The notes below the pieces were generated by a model, which was not told where the DNA came from, searched no databases, and saw only the letters and a list, made by a program, of their open reading frames with translations. Made by a program: the position numbers and the translations under genes. Source: Pseudomonadota bacterium (GTDB lineage: Bacteria > Pseudomonadota > Alphaproteobacteria > Rhizobiales > Beijerinckiaceae). From it: a DNA stretch of 23,790 bases. This document shows, piece by piece, positions 18,044 through 23,790 of this stretch. Position 1 is the first letter of the stretch; every line of letters begins with the position of its first letter. The stretch is taken from contig JAGWRL010000238.1 of the NCBI GenBank assembly GCA_028876585.1, forward strand, positions 1 through 23,790. Reading direction: 5' to 3'.

Positions 18044-18664
18044 ATGCAACTGATCGGAATGCTCGATTCGCCCTATGTCCGCCGCGTCGCGGTGGCGATG
18101 CTGGCGGCAGGCGTTGCGTTCGAGCACCGGCCGATCTCGCTGTTCCGCCACATCGAGGCTTTCACCGCGCTCAGCCCGCTCTTGAAAGCGCCGTCGCTGA
18201 TCGCCGAGGACGGCGCGGCGCTGGTCGATTCGGGCGTCATCCTCGAATATCTCGCGACCCGTTCGCCCGCGCTCGCGGCGCTGCGGCCGCAAAGCCTGCC
18301 CGCCTTCCGCGCGCTGGCGACGGCGCTGACGGTGATGGAGAAATCGGTGCAAATCCATTACGAGCGGGCGCTGCGCAGCCCCGGCGAGCAGAGCGAAAGC
18401 TGGCGCGCGCGGGTCATGCGGCAATTGCGCGCAGGTCTCGACGCGCTGGAGGCGAGCGCGCCGGAGGCGTGGTTCGAGGGCCGGCTCGGCCATGCCGATA
18501 TCGCCGTCGCCTGCGCCTGCGGTTTCCTGCACGGGGCGCTTGCCGATGTCGTGGCGATGGCGGACTATCCCCGCCTCGCCGCTTACGCGGCCCGCGCCGA
18601 GGCCTTGCCGGCCTTCGTCGCGGCGCCGGCGGTCGATGGCGTCGTGGCGGGAGGATTGCGATGA
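18044..18664 (+). CDS. Glutathione S-transferase-family protein
   Basis: A 206-aa cytosolic GST-fold protein. The N-terminal thioredoxin-like domain (about 1-80) has the SPYVRRVAV active-site region with Ser9, and APSLIAEDGAALVDSGVILEYL, which contains the cis-Pro and the Asp-Ser glutathione-binding pair. The helical C-terminal domain carries the fold-capping GHADIAVACA motif. The substrate is unknown; detoxification or redox roles are typical. The ATG at 18044 has a weak GGAA site. Its stop overlaps the next gene's ATG as ATGA, so it is coupled to the quinone oxidoreductase. Confidence 0.85.
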   Translation: MQLIGMLDSPYVRRVAVAMLAAGVAFEHRPISLFRHIEAFTALSPLLKAPSLIAEDGAALVDSGVILEYLATRSPALAALRPQSLPAFRALATALTVMEKSVQIHYERALRSPGEQSESWRARVMRQLRAGLDALEASAPEAWFEGRLGHADIAVACACGFLHGALADVVAMADYPRLAAYAARAEALPAFVAAPAVDGVVAGGLR

Positions 18665-19650
18665 TTCCGAAATTTATGCGCGCGGTGATCGTCCCCCATC
18701 CGGGCGGCCCTGAGGCGCTGACGCTGGTCGAGCGCCCCGTGCCGATGCCGGGCGCCGGCGAAATCCTGATCAAGGTCGCGGCGGCCGGGGTCAACCGGCC
18801 CGACGTGCTGCAACGGCTCGGCGGCTACGCCCCGCCGCCCGGCGCCTCCGACGTGCTGGGGCTGGAGGTCGCCGGCGACGTCGTCGCGCTCGGCGAGGGC
18901 GTGGCGATGCATATCGTCGGCGATCCCGTCGCCGCGTTGCTGCCCGGCGGCGGCTACGCCGAATATGCGCTCGCGCATGAGAGCAACGCGCTGCCCGCGC
19001 CGCAAAGCCTGTCGATGGTCGAGGCGGCGGCGATTCCGGAAACCTATTTCACCGTCTGGACCAACGTGTTCGAGCGCGGCGGCCTGAAGGCGGGCGAATG
19101 GTTGCTGGTGCATGGCGGCGCCTCGGGCATCGGCACCACGGCGATCCAACTCGCCAAGGCGTTCGGCGCGCATGTGATCGCCACCGTCGGCGCCGACGAC
19201 AAGGCGGAGGCCTGCCGCAGGCTCGGCGCCGATGTCGTCGTCAACTACAACAAAGAGGATTTCGTCGCCGCTGCGCGCGCGGCGTCGGGCAAGGGCGTCG
19301 ACGTGATCCTCGACATGGTGGGCGGCGATTACGTGCAGCGCAATTACGCCGCCGCCGCTATGGACGGGCGGATCGTGCAGATCGCGTTCCTGAAGGGGGC
19401 GACGACGCAGGTCGATCTGCGGCCGCTGATGATGAAGCGGCTGGTCCACACCGGCTCGACGCTGCGGCCGCGCTCGCCCGCCGAGAAGGCGTTGATCGCC
19501 GAGGCGCTGCGCGAGCAGGTCTGGCCGCTGCTGGACGCGGGACGCGCCAAGCCGATCATCGATTCGACCTTCCCGCTCGATTCCGCCGACAAGGCGCATG
19601 CGCGGATGGAATCCTCGGGCCATTTCGGCAAGATCGTGCTGACGATCTGA
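18661..19650 (+). CDS. NAD(P)H quinone oxidoreductase, PIG3/zeta-crystallin-like MDR family
   Basis: A 329-aa medium-chain dehydrogenase/reductase without the zinc ligands of alcohol dehydrogenases. It reduces quinones or enones with NADPH in the cytosol. Family marks are AAGVNRPDVLQRLGGYAPPPG, the hinge PETYFTVWTNVF, and the nucleotide-binding HGGASGIGTTAIQLAK (151-166). The ATG at 18661 follows GGGAGG; a second in-frame ATG is at 18676. It overlaps the GST gene by 4 nt, and truA starts directly after its stop. The GST plus quinone reductase pairing suggests electrophile or oxidative-stress handling. Confidence 0.92.
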   Translation: MIPKFMRAVIVPHPGGPEALTLVERPVPMPGAGEILIKVAAAGVNRPDVLQRLGGYAPPPGASDVLGLEVAGDVVALGEGVAMHIVGDPVAALLPGGGYAEYALAHESNALPAPQSLSMVEAAAIPETYFTVWTNVFERGGLKAGEWLLVHGGASGIGTTAIQLAKAFGAHVIATVGADDKAEACRRLGADVVVNYNKEDFVAAARAASGKGVDVILDMVGGDYVQRNYAAAAMDGRIVQIAFLKGATTQVDLRPLMMKRLVHTGSTLRPRSPAEKALIAEALREQVWPLLDAGRAKPIIDSTFPLDSADKAHARMESSGHFGKIVLTI

Positions 19651-20397
19651 ATGGCGCGGTATCGGCTGACGATCGAATACGACGGCGCGGCCTATTCCGG
19701 CTGGCAGCGGCAGGAGAACGCCCGCTCGATCCAGCAGGCGCTCGAACAGGCGATCGCGAGATTCGCCCCCGAAGTGAAGCACGTCGCCGGCGCCGGGCGC
19801 ACCGATGCGGGCGTGCATGCGCGCGGTCAGGTCGCGCATGTCGATCTCGACCGCGATTGGCCGGGCTGGCGGCTGCGCGAGGCGATCAACGCGCATCTCG
19901 CGCGCGACATGATCAGCGTGGTTGACGCGGCGCCTGTGGCGGCCGAGTTCGACGCGCGGCGCAGCGCCACAGCGCGGCACTATGGCTATGTCGTGATCAA
20001 CCGGCGCGCGCCGCTGGTGTTCGAGCGCGGCCGGGCGTGGCGCGTCAAGCCGCCGCTCGACGCGGACGCCATGCACGCGGCGGCGCAAGGCTTGGTCGGC
20101 CGCCACGATTTCTCGACCTTCCGCGACGCGCAATGTCAGGCCAATTCGCCGCTGCGCACGCTCGATTACCTCAAGGTCGAGCGCGCCGGCGAGGCGATCC
20201 GGTTCGAGGTCGGCGCGCGCTCGTTCCTGCATCGGCAGGTGCGCTCGATGGTGGGCTCGCTGGTCGAGGTGGGATTGGGCAAATGGAGCGCCGCCGATTT
20301 GCGCGCCGCGCTGGAGGCCGCCGACCGTAGCCGCTGCGGCCCGGTCGCGCCGCCCGACGGGCTTTATCTGGAGCGGGTCGACTACCCGTTGAAATAG
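19651..20397 (+). CDS. truA: tRNA pseudouridine synthase A
   Basis: Makes pseudouridine at positions 38-40 of the tRNA anticodon arm. The 248 aa are of normal length. The catalytic Asp52 lies in [13 protein letters not shown]; the N-terminus [17 protein letters not shown] and the C-terminal [13 protein letters not shown] are diagnostic. The ATG directly abuts the stop of the quinone reductase. The 3' end overlaps dapE on the other strand by 16 bases. Housekeeping gene. Confidence 0.97.
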   Translation: MARYRLTIEYDGAAYSGWQRQENARSIQQALEQAIARFAPEVKHVAGAGRTDAGVHARGQVAHVDLDRDWPGWRLREAINAHLARDMISVVDAAPVAAEFDARRSATARHYGYVVINRRAPLVFERGRAWRVKPPLDADAMHAAAQGLVGRHDFSTFRDAQCQANSPLRTLDYLKVERAGEAIRFEVGARSFLHRQVRSMVGSLVEVGLGKWSAADLRAALEAADRSRCGPVAPPDGLYLERVDYPLK

Positions 20398-21515
20398 CGG
20401 CGCAGGATGCGCTCGTAGATCGACGACAAAGCTTCGAGGTCGGCGAGGTCGGCGTATTCGTCGACGCCGTGCATGTTGCCGCTGAGTAGGCCGAGTTCGA
20501 CCACCGGGCAGATGTCCTTGATGAAGCGCGCGTCCGAGGTGCCGCCGCCGGTGGAGAGTTCGGGCCGCCGGCCCGTCACGTCGGCGACGGCGTCGCTGAC
20601 CAGATCGGTGAACGGCCCGCGCGGGGTGAGGAAGGAAACCGCGTTGGTTGGATCGAACGCGAGTTCATAGGTCACGCCGGCCGCGTCGAGCCGGCGGCGG
20701 AGTTCGGCGGCGAGCGTGTCGGGGCTCCAGCGGTCGTTGAAGCGGATGTTGAAGACGGCGCGCACCTCGCCGGGAATGACGTTTGTGGCGGGATTGCCGA
20801 CATCGACGGTGACGATTTCGAGGTTGCTCGGCTGGAAATCGGCCGTGCCCTGATCGAGCGCTGGCGACAGAAGCGCGTCGAGCGCGCGCGGCAGGGCGCG
20901 CACGGGATTGTCGGCGAGATGGGGGTAGGCGACGTGGCCCTGCTTGCCGATCAGCCGCAGCCGCCCGGTCAGCGAGCCGCGCCGGCCGTTCTTGATCGTG
21001 TCGCCGAGGCGGGCGACGCTGGTCGGCTCGCCCAGCACGCAATAATCGATCCGCTCGCCCCGCGCCTGCGCCCATTGCACCAGCTTCACCGTGCCGTCGA
21101 CGGCGGGGCCTTCCTCGTCGCCGGTCAGCAGGAAGGCGATCGAGCCGGTGCAGGCGCCGGAGGCGGCGAAGCGCAGGCTGGCGGCGAGCGCGGCGGCGAC
21201 GCCGCCCTTCATGTCGGCCGCGCCGCGCCCCCACAGCCGGCCGTCGGCGATCTCGGCCGCGAACGGATCGCAGCGCCAGCGCGAGACATCGCCGGGCTGC
21301 ACGACGTCGGTGTGGCCGGCGAAGGCGAGACAGGGCGCGGCGGTCCCGAACCGCGCGTAAAGGTTCTCGATCTCGCCGAAGCGCAGCCGCTCGCAGGCGA
21401 AGCCGGCGTGGGCGAGCAGGTCCTGCACGTAGCCGAGCGCGCCCGCGTCGGCGGGCGTCACGGAGGGGAAGCGGATCAACTGTTGCGCGATTTCCAGCGC
21501 GGTCGGACTTGTCAT
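20382..21515 (-). CDS. dapE: Succinyl-diaminopimelate desuccinylase
   Basis: Di-zinc M20 enzyme that removes succinate from N-succinyl-LL-diaminopimelate in lysine and peptidoglycan synthesis. The 377 aa match the family length. Metal ligands and catalytic residues are visible: His68 and Asp70 in [11 protein letters not shown], Asp101 in [10 protein letters not shown], Glu134/135 in TGDEEGPA, Glu163 in LGEPTS, and the late His in GNMHGVDEY. The ATG at 21515 overlaps the stop of the upstream repressor gene as ATGA, so its translation may depend on that gene. The frame is open further upstream but the extension has no homology character. Confidence 0.96.
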   Translation of the reverse strand: MTSPTALEIAQQLIRFPSVTPADAGALGYVQDLLAHAGFACERLRFGEIENLYARFGTAAPCLAFAGHTDVVQPGDVSRWRCDPFAAEIADGRLWGRGAADMKGGVAAALAASLRFAASGACTGSIAFLLTGDEEGPAVDGTVKLVQWAQARGERIDYCVLGEPTSVARLGDTIKNGRRGSLTGRLRLIGKQGHVAYPHLADNPVRALPRALDALLSPALDQGTADFQPSNLEIVTVDVGNPATNVIPGEVRAVFNIRFNDRWSPDTLAAELRRRLDAAGVTYELAFDPTNAVSFLTPRGPFTDLVSDAVADVTGRRPELSTGGGTSDARFIKDICPVVELGLLSGNMHGVDEYADLADLEALSSIYERILRRYFNG

Positions 21516-22099
21516 CGCGGACGCATTTCGCGCACCAGCGCCGCCCAGTAAAGGATGACGTCGTAGATCGGCGGCTCGGTGTTGGAGAGCAGGGTCCACA
21601 GGCCCGCCACCTGAGAGCGCTTCAGCGCCTTGACCAGCACCCGGCCGTCGGCGAGGCCGCAGACGCACATGCGCCCGACCAGATCGTCGCCGGGCGGGTC
21701 GCGCACGTCGTCGTAGAACACCAGCCAGTTATCGAACAGCGCGCCGAGCGAATGGCCGCGAATCTGCACCGCGACAGTCGAGGCGCTCGCCGCGTCCGGC
21801 GCGTCGACGTCGTCGAACGGCCCCTGCGCGTCGGCGTAGAAATGCGCGATCGCGCCGGCGCCGACATAGCCGACGAGGGGCACCCGGCCGGTGGGATGGC
21901 GCGAACGGCCGCCGCCGACCAGACGCGGCGGATCGACGCCGAGATATTCGGCGACGATGGCGATTTCCTCCGCCCGCAGGCGGCGCGAGCCGTTGAGGAG
22001 GTCAGTCACGGCGGAGGGCGAACGGCCGAGCGCCTTGGCCAGACCGCTGCGGGTCTTGCGCTTTTCTTTCAGGCCTTCCCGAATCCAATCGACGGTCAT
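21512..22099 (-). CDS. XRE-family HTH repressor with S24/LexA-like C-terminal domain
   Basis: A 195-aa transcription regulator. The N-terminal HTH (about 5-60) includes [20 protein letters not shown] and [17 protein letters not shown]. The C-terminal domain (about 72-190) resembles phage CI/LexA S24 peptidases: [11 protein letters not shown] with the Ala81-Gly82 bond, Ser117 in [12 protein letters not shown], and Lys157 in VLVKALK. The spacing (81, 117, 157) is close to LexA (84, 119, 156), so RecA-stimulated self-cleavage is plausible though unproven. It differs from true LexA, whose HTH is winged. The ATG at 22099 has a weak ribosome site. Its stop overlaps dapE. It diverges from two small unknown genes, with several inverted repeats between; autoregulation is likely. 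Confidence 0.82.
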   Translation of the reverse strand: MTVDWIREGLKEKRKTRSGLAKALGRSPSAVTDLLNGSRRLRAEEIAIVAEYLGVDPPRLVGGGRSRHPTGRVPLVGYVGAGAIAHFYADAQGPFDDVDAPDAASASTVAVQIRGHSLGALFDNWLVFYDDVRDPPGDDLVGRMCVCGLADGRVLVKALKRSQVAGLWTLLSNTEPPIYDVILYWAALVREMRPR

Positions 22100-22109
22100 G
22101 TGTTAACTA

Positions 22110-22124
22110 TTCGGCTTTTCCGAA
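22110..22124. promoter_or_regulatory. Inverted repeat TTCGG-N5-CCGAA in the repressor leader
   Basis: A perfect 5-bp inverted repeat 10 bases before the repressor ATG and downstream of its probable -10. It may be an operator or a small leader hairpin. Confidence 0.4.
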
Positions 22125-22133
22125 CGCTAGGCA

Positions 22134-22162
22134 ATTATGAATTTCAGAAATTTTGTTGACAG
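22134..22162 (-). promoter_or_regulatory. Candidate promoter of the S24-like repressor gene
   Basis: On the minus strand CTGTCA (22162-22157), 17 bases, then CATAAT (22139-22134). The spacer contains the 13-bp perfect palindrome AATTTC-A-GAAATT (22140-22152). The -35 shares its bases with the -35 of the divergent plus-strand promoter. Confidence 0.5.
22140..22152. promoter_or_regulatory. 13-bp perfect palindrome AATTTC-A-GAAATT
   Basis: A perfect 6-1-6 palindrome in the spacer of the repressor's own candidate promoter, 6 bases from the larger palindrome at 22159. It fits a second operator for autorepression. Confidence 0.45.
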
Positions 22163-22184
22163 AACCGTTCTGTTTCCCCAAAAT
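22156..22184 (+). promoter_or_regulatory. Candidate promoter of the two-gene plus-strand operon
   Basis: TTGACA (22156-22161), a 17-base spacer, then CAAAAT (22179-22184). The -35 is a perfect consensus. The 15-bp palindrome at 22159-22173 covers the -35 and spacer, and the LexA-type site at 22187-22201 covers the expected transcription start. Confidence 0.6.
22159..22173. promoter_or_regulatory. 15-bp perfect palindrome ACAGAAC-C-GTTCTGT, probable main operator
   Basis: A perfect 7-1-7 inverted repeat overlapping the -35 elements of both divergent promoters. The position allows one bound repressor to block both directions, as in phage immunity regions. The likely binder is the adjacent XRE/S24 repressor. 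Confidence 0.65.
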
Positions 22185-22186
22185 GA

Positions 22187-22201
22187 GAACATAACACGAA
22201 C
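22187..22201 (+). promoter_or_regulatory. LexA-type SOS box GAAC-N7-GAAC
   Basis: GAACATAACACGAAC matches the alphaproteobacterial LexA direct-repeat consensus GAAC-N7-GAAC (GTTC-N7-GTTC on the other strand). It lies directly after the candidate -10 and 16 bases before the start codon of the small gene, where binding would block initiation. Confidence 0.6.
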
Positions 22202-22216
22202 AAATTGGAGGCTGGG

Positions 22217-22435
22217 ATGGCGAAGGCTGCGACGCGGGTGCGATGCGAGGAAACCGAGGGCGAGCGATCCCGCCGGGCCTGTCAGCGCCATCTCAACGAC
22301 CTCAAACGCGCGCAGGGGCGGCCGCCGCCGGACGTGGCGGTGAAATCCACTTCGACGCCGCTGCGCATCGCCGGCGTTCCCGCCTCGTCCAATTGTACGT
22401 CCCCCAGCGCCCTCTGTGCGGAGTTGATGTCATGA
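22217..22435 (+). CDS. Small hypothetical protein, 72 aa, first gene of putative SOS operon
   Basis: I do not recognise this protein. The start ATG at 22217 follows a perfect GGAGG (22207-22211) at 5 nt. The N-terminal half is basic and charged (ETEGERSRRACQRHLNDLKR, about 13-31) and probably helical; the C-terminal half is Ser/Pro-rich and likely disordered. It has four cysteines (10, 22, 60, 67) and one histidine (25) without a clear zinc-finger pattern. No signal peptide or membrane segment is present. The stop overlaps the next start as ATGA, indicating coupled translation. The strong ribosome site and the regulated promoter support a real gene. Confidence 0.65.
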   Translation: MAKAATRVRCEETEGERSRRACQRHLNDLKRAQGRPPPDVAVKSTSTPLRIAGVPASSNCTSPSALCAELMS

Positions 22436-23001
22436 CCCTGAAGCCCCGCAAGTCCAAGAAGGCCGAGGCCGCCGCGCTGGAGGAAAAACTCGACGCGACG
22501 CCGGAACGGCTCGCGCGCGCCGAAGAGGCGGGCCAGGCGGCCGAAAAGGCGCCGGGCCGGGCGCGCCGGCTGCTCGATCCGTTCGACGTGATGCGCGCCA
22601 CCCGCGCGCTGGCGCCGCACGATCCCAAGCTCAACGACATCCGCTGGCTGACCGGCGAGGCGTTGCGCCGCGTCCACAGCCGCGCCGGCCTCGACGGCCT
22701 GCGCGCGATCTCGACCGACCGGATCGGCCAGACCGGCTTCGGCCCGCGCTCCGGCCTGCCGGCGAGCGAAATCGCCTTGCACGCGCGGGATAAAATTCGG
22801 GCTGCTGAGGAGCGGGTCGGCCCGGCGGCGTGGCCGATCCTGACCCGCATCATCCTCGAAGGCGCGGGCGTGCGCGAATGTCGCGGCTTCGTGCCCGAGA
22901 TCGTCACCCCCTGGCGCGCCGACGCCGTCGTCACCGACCGCCTGCGCGTCGCGCTCGACGCGCTGAGCGGGCTGGTCGGGGTGACGGGGGGGAAGCGGTG
23001 A
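22432..23001 (+). CDS. Hypothetical protein, 189 aa, second gene of putative SOS operon
   Basis: Not firmly recognised. The N-terminus (1-45) is Lys/Glu/Ala-rich and probably helical or coiled. The remainder contains LLDPFDVMRATRALAPHDPK, IRWLTGEALRRVHSRAGLDG, and a helical C-terminal part: AAEERVGPAAWPILTRIILE, VRECRGF, VVTDRLRVALDALSGLVG. The 'ERVGPAAWPILTRIILEGAGV' type pattern loosely recalls the C-terminus of DUF6456-like alphaproteobacterial and phage proteins, which would suggest DNA-linked regulation, but I am not confident. It is soluble with no signal peptide. The ATG at 22432 overlaps the stop of the 72-aa gene; an open frame extends upstream but is a shadow of that gene. Confidence 0.75.
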   Translation: MTLKPRKSKKAEAAALEEKLDATPERLARAEEAGQAAEKAPGRARRLLDPFDVMRATRALAPHDPKLNDIRWLTGEALRRVHSRAGLDGLRAISTDRIGQTGFGPRSGLPASEIALHARDKIRAAEERVGPAAWPILTRIILEGAGVRECRGFVPEIVTPWRADAVVTDRLRVALDALSGLVGVTGGKR

Positions 23002-23091
23002 GGGGGCGCATTACCAAATCTTCATCCGCACGCCACTCCCCGTAAAGCCGCCGCGCCCCATATCAGGCTGACGTCCTCCCCGGAGCGCCCG

Positions 23092-23790
23092 ATGAGCGTG
23101 GTTCCCTTCAACGCCGACCGCCGCAGGGCGATGCGCCGAGCCTGGCTCGGGGCGGCGGCCGCGGCCACGATCGGCGGCGCGGGTCTGGCCGAGGCGGCGG
23201 CGGGTTACGCCGCCGCTTATGCGGCCGAGACGTCGGGGCCGGCCTCGTTCGCCGACATCGTCGAGCGCGTCAAAGGCGCGGTGGTCTCGGTCAAGGTCAA
23301 GCTCGCCGACGCGGCGGAGGACGATTCCGACGAGGACGGCGGCCCGCATTTCCCGCATGGCGGCCCGTTCGAGCGTTTTTTCAAGCGGTTCGGCATTCCC
23401 TCGCCGGACGGCGAGGGGCGCCGCTCGGGGCCGCCGCATGAACACGGCTCGGCGCAGGGGTCGGGCTTCTTCATCAGCTCGGACGGTTACATCGTCACCA
23501 ACAATCACGTCGTCGAGCACGCCAGCGCCGTCACGATCACCACCGACAGCGGCAAGACGCTGACCGCCAAGGTGATCGGCGTCGATCCGAAGACCGATCT
23601 GGCGCTGCTGAAGGCGGAAGGAACGGACTTTCCCGCCGTGCGTTTCGCCGCCAAGGCGCCGCGCGTCGGCGATTGGGTGATCGCGGTCGGCAATCCGTTC
23701 GGGCTCGGCGGCACGGTGACCGCCGGCATCGTCTCCGCCCGCGGCCGCGACATCGGCTCCGGCCCCTACGACGATTTCATCCAGATCGAC
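23092..23790 (+). CDS. degP: DegP/HtrA-family periplasmic serine protease, partial (3' end cut)
   Basis: Periplasmic heat-shock-type protease/chaperone that degrades misfolded envelope proteins. The 233 visible residues hold an N-terminal export signal (RRRAMRRAWLGAAAAATIGG, twin-Arg-like or ordinary Sec), the trypsin-like domain with catalytic His139 in IVTNNHVVEHA and Asp169 in DPKTDLALLK, and VGNPFGLGGTVTAGIVSARGR. The catalytic Ser (GNSGGP) and PDZ domains should lie beyond the window. An acidic and His-rich insertion (residues about 76-121, with EDDSDEDGGPHFPHGGP and FERFFKRFG) occupies the LA-loop position seen in DegP. The ATG at 23092 follows GGAG at 7 nt. Confidence 0.93.
   Translation, partial: MSVVPFNADRRRAMRRAWLGAAAAATIGGAGLAEAAAGYAAAYAAETSGPASFADIVERVKGAVVSVKVKLADAAEDDSDEDGGPHFPHGGPFERFFKRFGIPSPDGEGRRSGPPHEHGSAQGSGFFISSDGYIVTNNHVVEHASAVTITTDSGKTLTAKVIGVDPKTDLALLKAEGTDFPAVRFAAKAPRVGDWVIAVGNPFGLGGTVTAGIVSARGRDIGSGPYDDFIQID

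Noticed and set aside
16577..18532. Possible long N-terminal extension of the MFS transporter (open frame of 1024 codons)
   Set aside because: The extension runs through the ABC1 kinase gene in another frame and has no domain; the first MFS helix begins just after the TTG at 16576.
22243..22431. Upstream extension of the 189-aa protein, implying a frameshifted fusion with the 72-aa gene
   Set aside because: The 72-aa frame has its own strong ribosome site and plausible codon use, and the ATGA overlap is ordinary coupling; no frameshift is needed.

Overview
The window is GC-rich, densely packed bacterial chromosome. Gene content and regulatory signals point to an alphaproteobacterium, probably of the Hyphomicrobiales (Rhizobiales). 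The supports are a phoR-pstSCAB-phoU-phoB cluster with 11-bp-spaced Pho-box repeats, a GAAC-N7-GAAC site of the alphaproteobacterial LexA type, and a secreted protein with an S74-like domain. The order-level assignment is an inference; the genus cannot be read from this sequence. I see no rRNA, tRNA, insertion sequence or CRISPR array.

Layout. (1) 1-1759: a partial sugar ABC transporter ATPase (minus) diverges from a D-2-hydroxyacid dehydrogenase (plus) across a short region holding a 17-bp inverted repeat that looks like an operator. (2) 2051-5434: two genes for exported proteins. One is a caspase-like/cadherin-like/Sel1 fusion; the other is a Cys-, Pro- and Gly-rich protein ending in an S74-type autoprocessing domain. 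(3) 5439-6470: an O-acetylserine sulfhydrylase-family enzyme (minus). (4) 6543-14088: a phosphate block on the minus strand, transcribed in the order flippase-like membrane protein, phoR, pstS, pstC, pstA, pstB, phoU, phoB. Three direct repeats and a -10 lie before pstS, and a GC-rich hairpin separates pstS from pstC. (5) 14159-17916 (minus): an orphan branched-chain-type substrate-binding protein, an MFS transporter, and an ABC1/UbiB-family kinase overlapping the MFS gene. (6) 18044-20397 (plus): a tightly coupled run of GST-like protein, quinone oxidoreductase and truA. (7) 20382-22099 (minus): dapE, which overlaps truA tail to tail, and upstream of it a self-cleaving-type XRE/S24 repressor. 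(8) 22217-23001 (plus): two small unknown genes divergent from that repressor. (9) From 23092 (plus): the start of a DegP/HtrA protease, cut by the window edge.

Functionally, the phosphate block is a complete Pst uptake and PhoR-PhoB sensing unit. PhoR should sense Pst/PhoU status, PhoB should bind the direct repeats, and pstS, first in the transcript, should be the most abundant product. Unusually, PhoR here has no membrane segment.

The strongest candidate for something undescribed is 21512-23001. The repressor keeps an Ala-Gly bond and a Ser/Lys pair at LexA-like spacing. It faces a two-gene operon of unknown function. The intergenic region packs three inverted repeats, two overlapping promoters sharing their -35 bases, and a LexA-type site at the expected start of transcription. 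It looks like a DNA-damage-responsive switch, either a domesticated phage switch or a stand-alone stress module.
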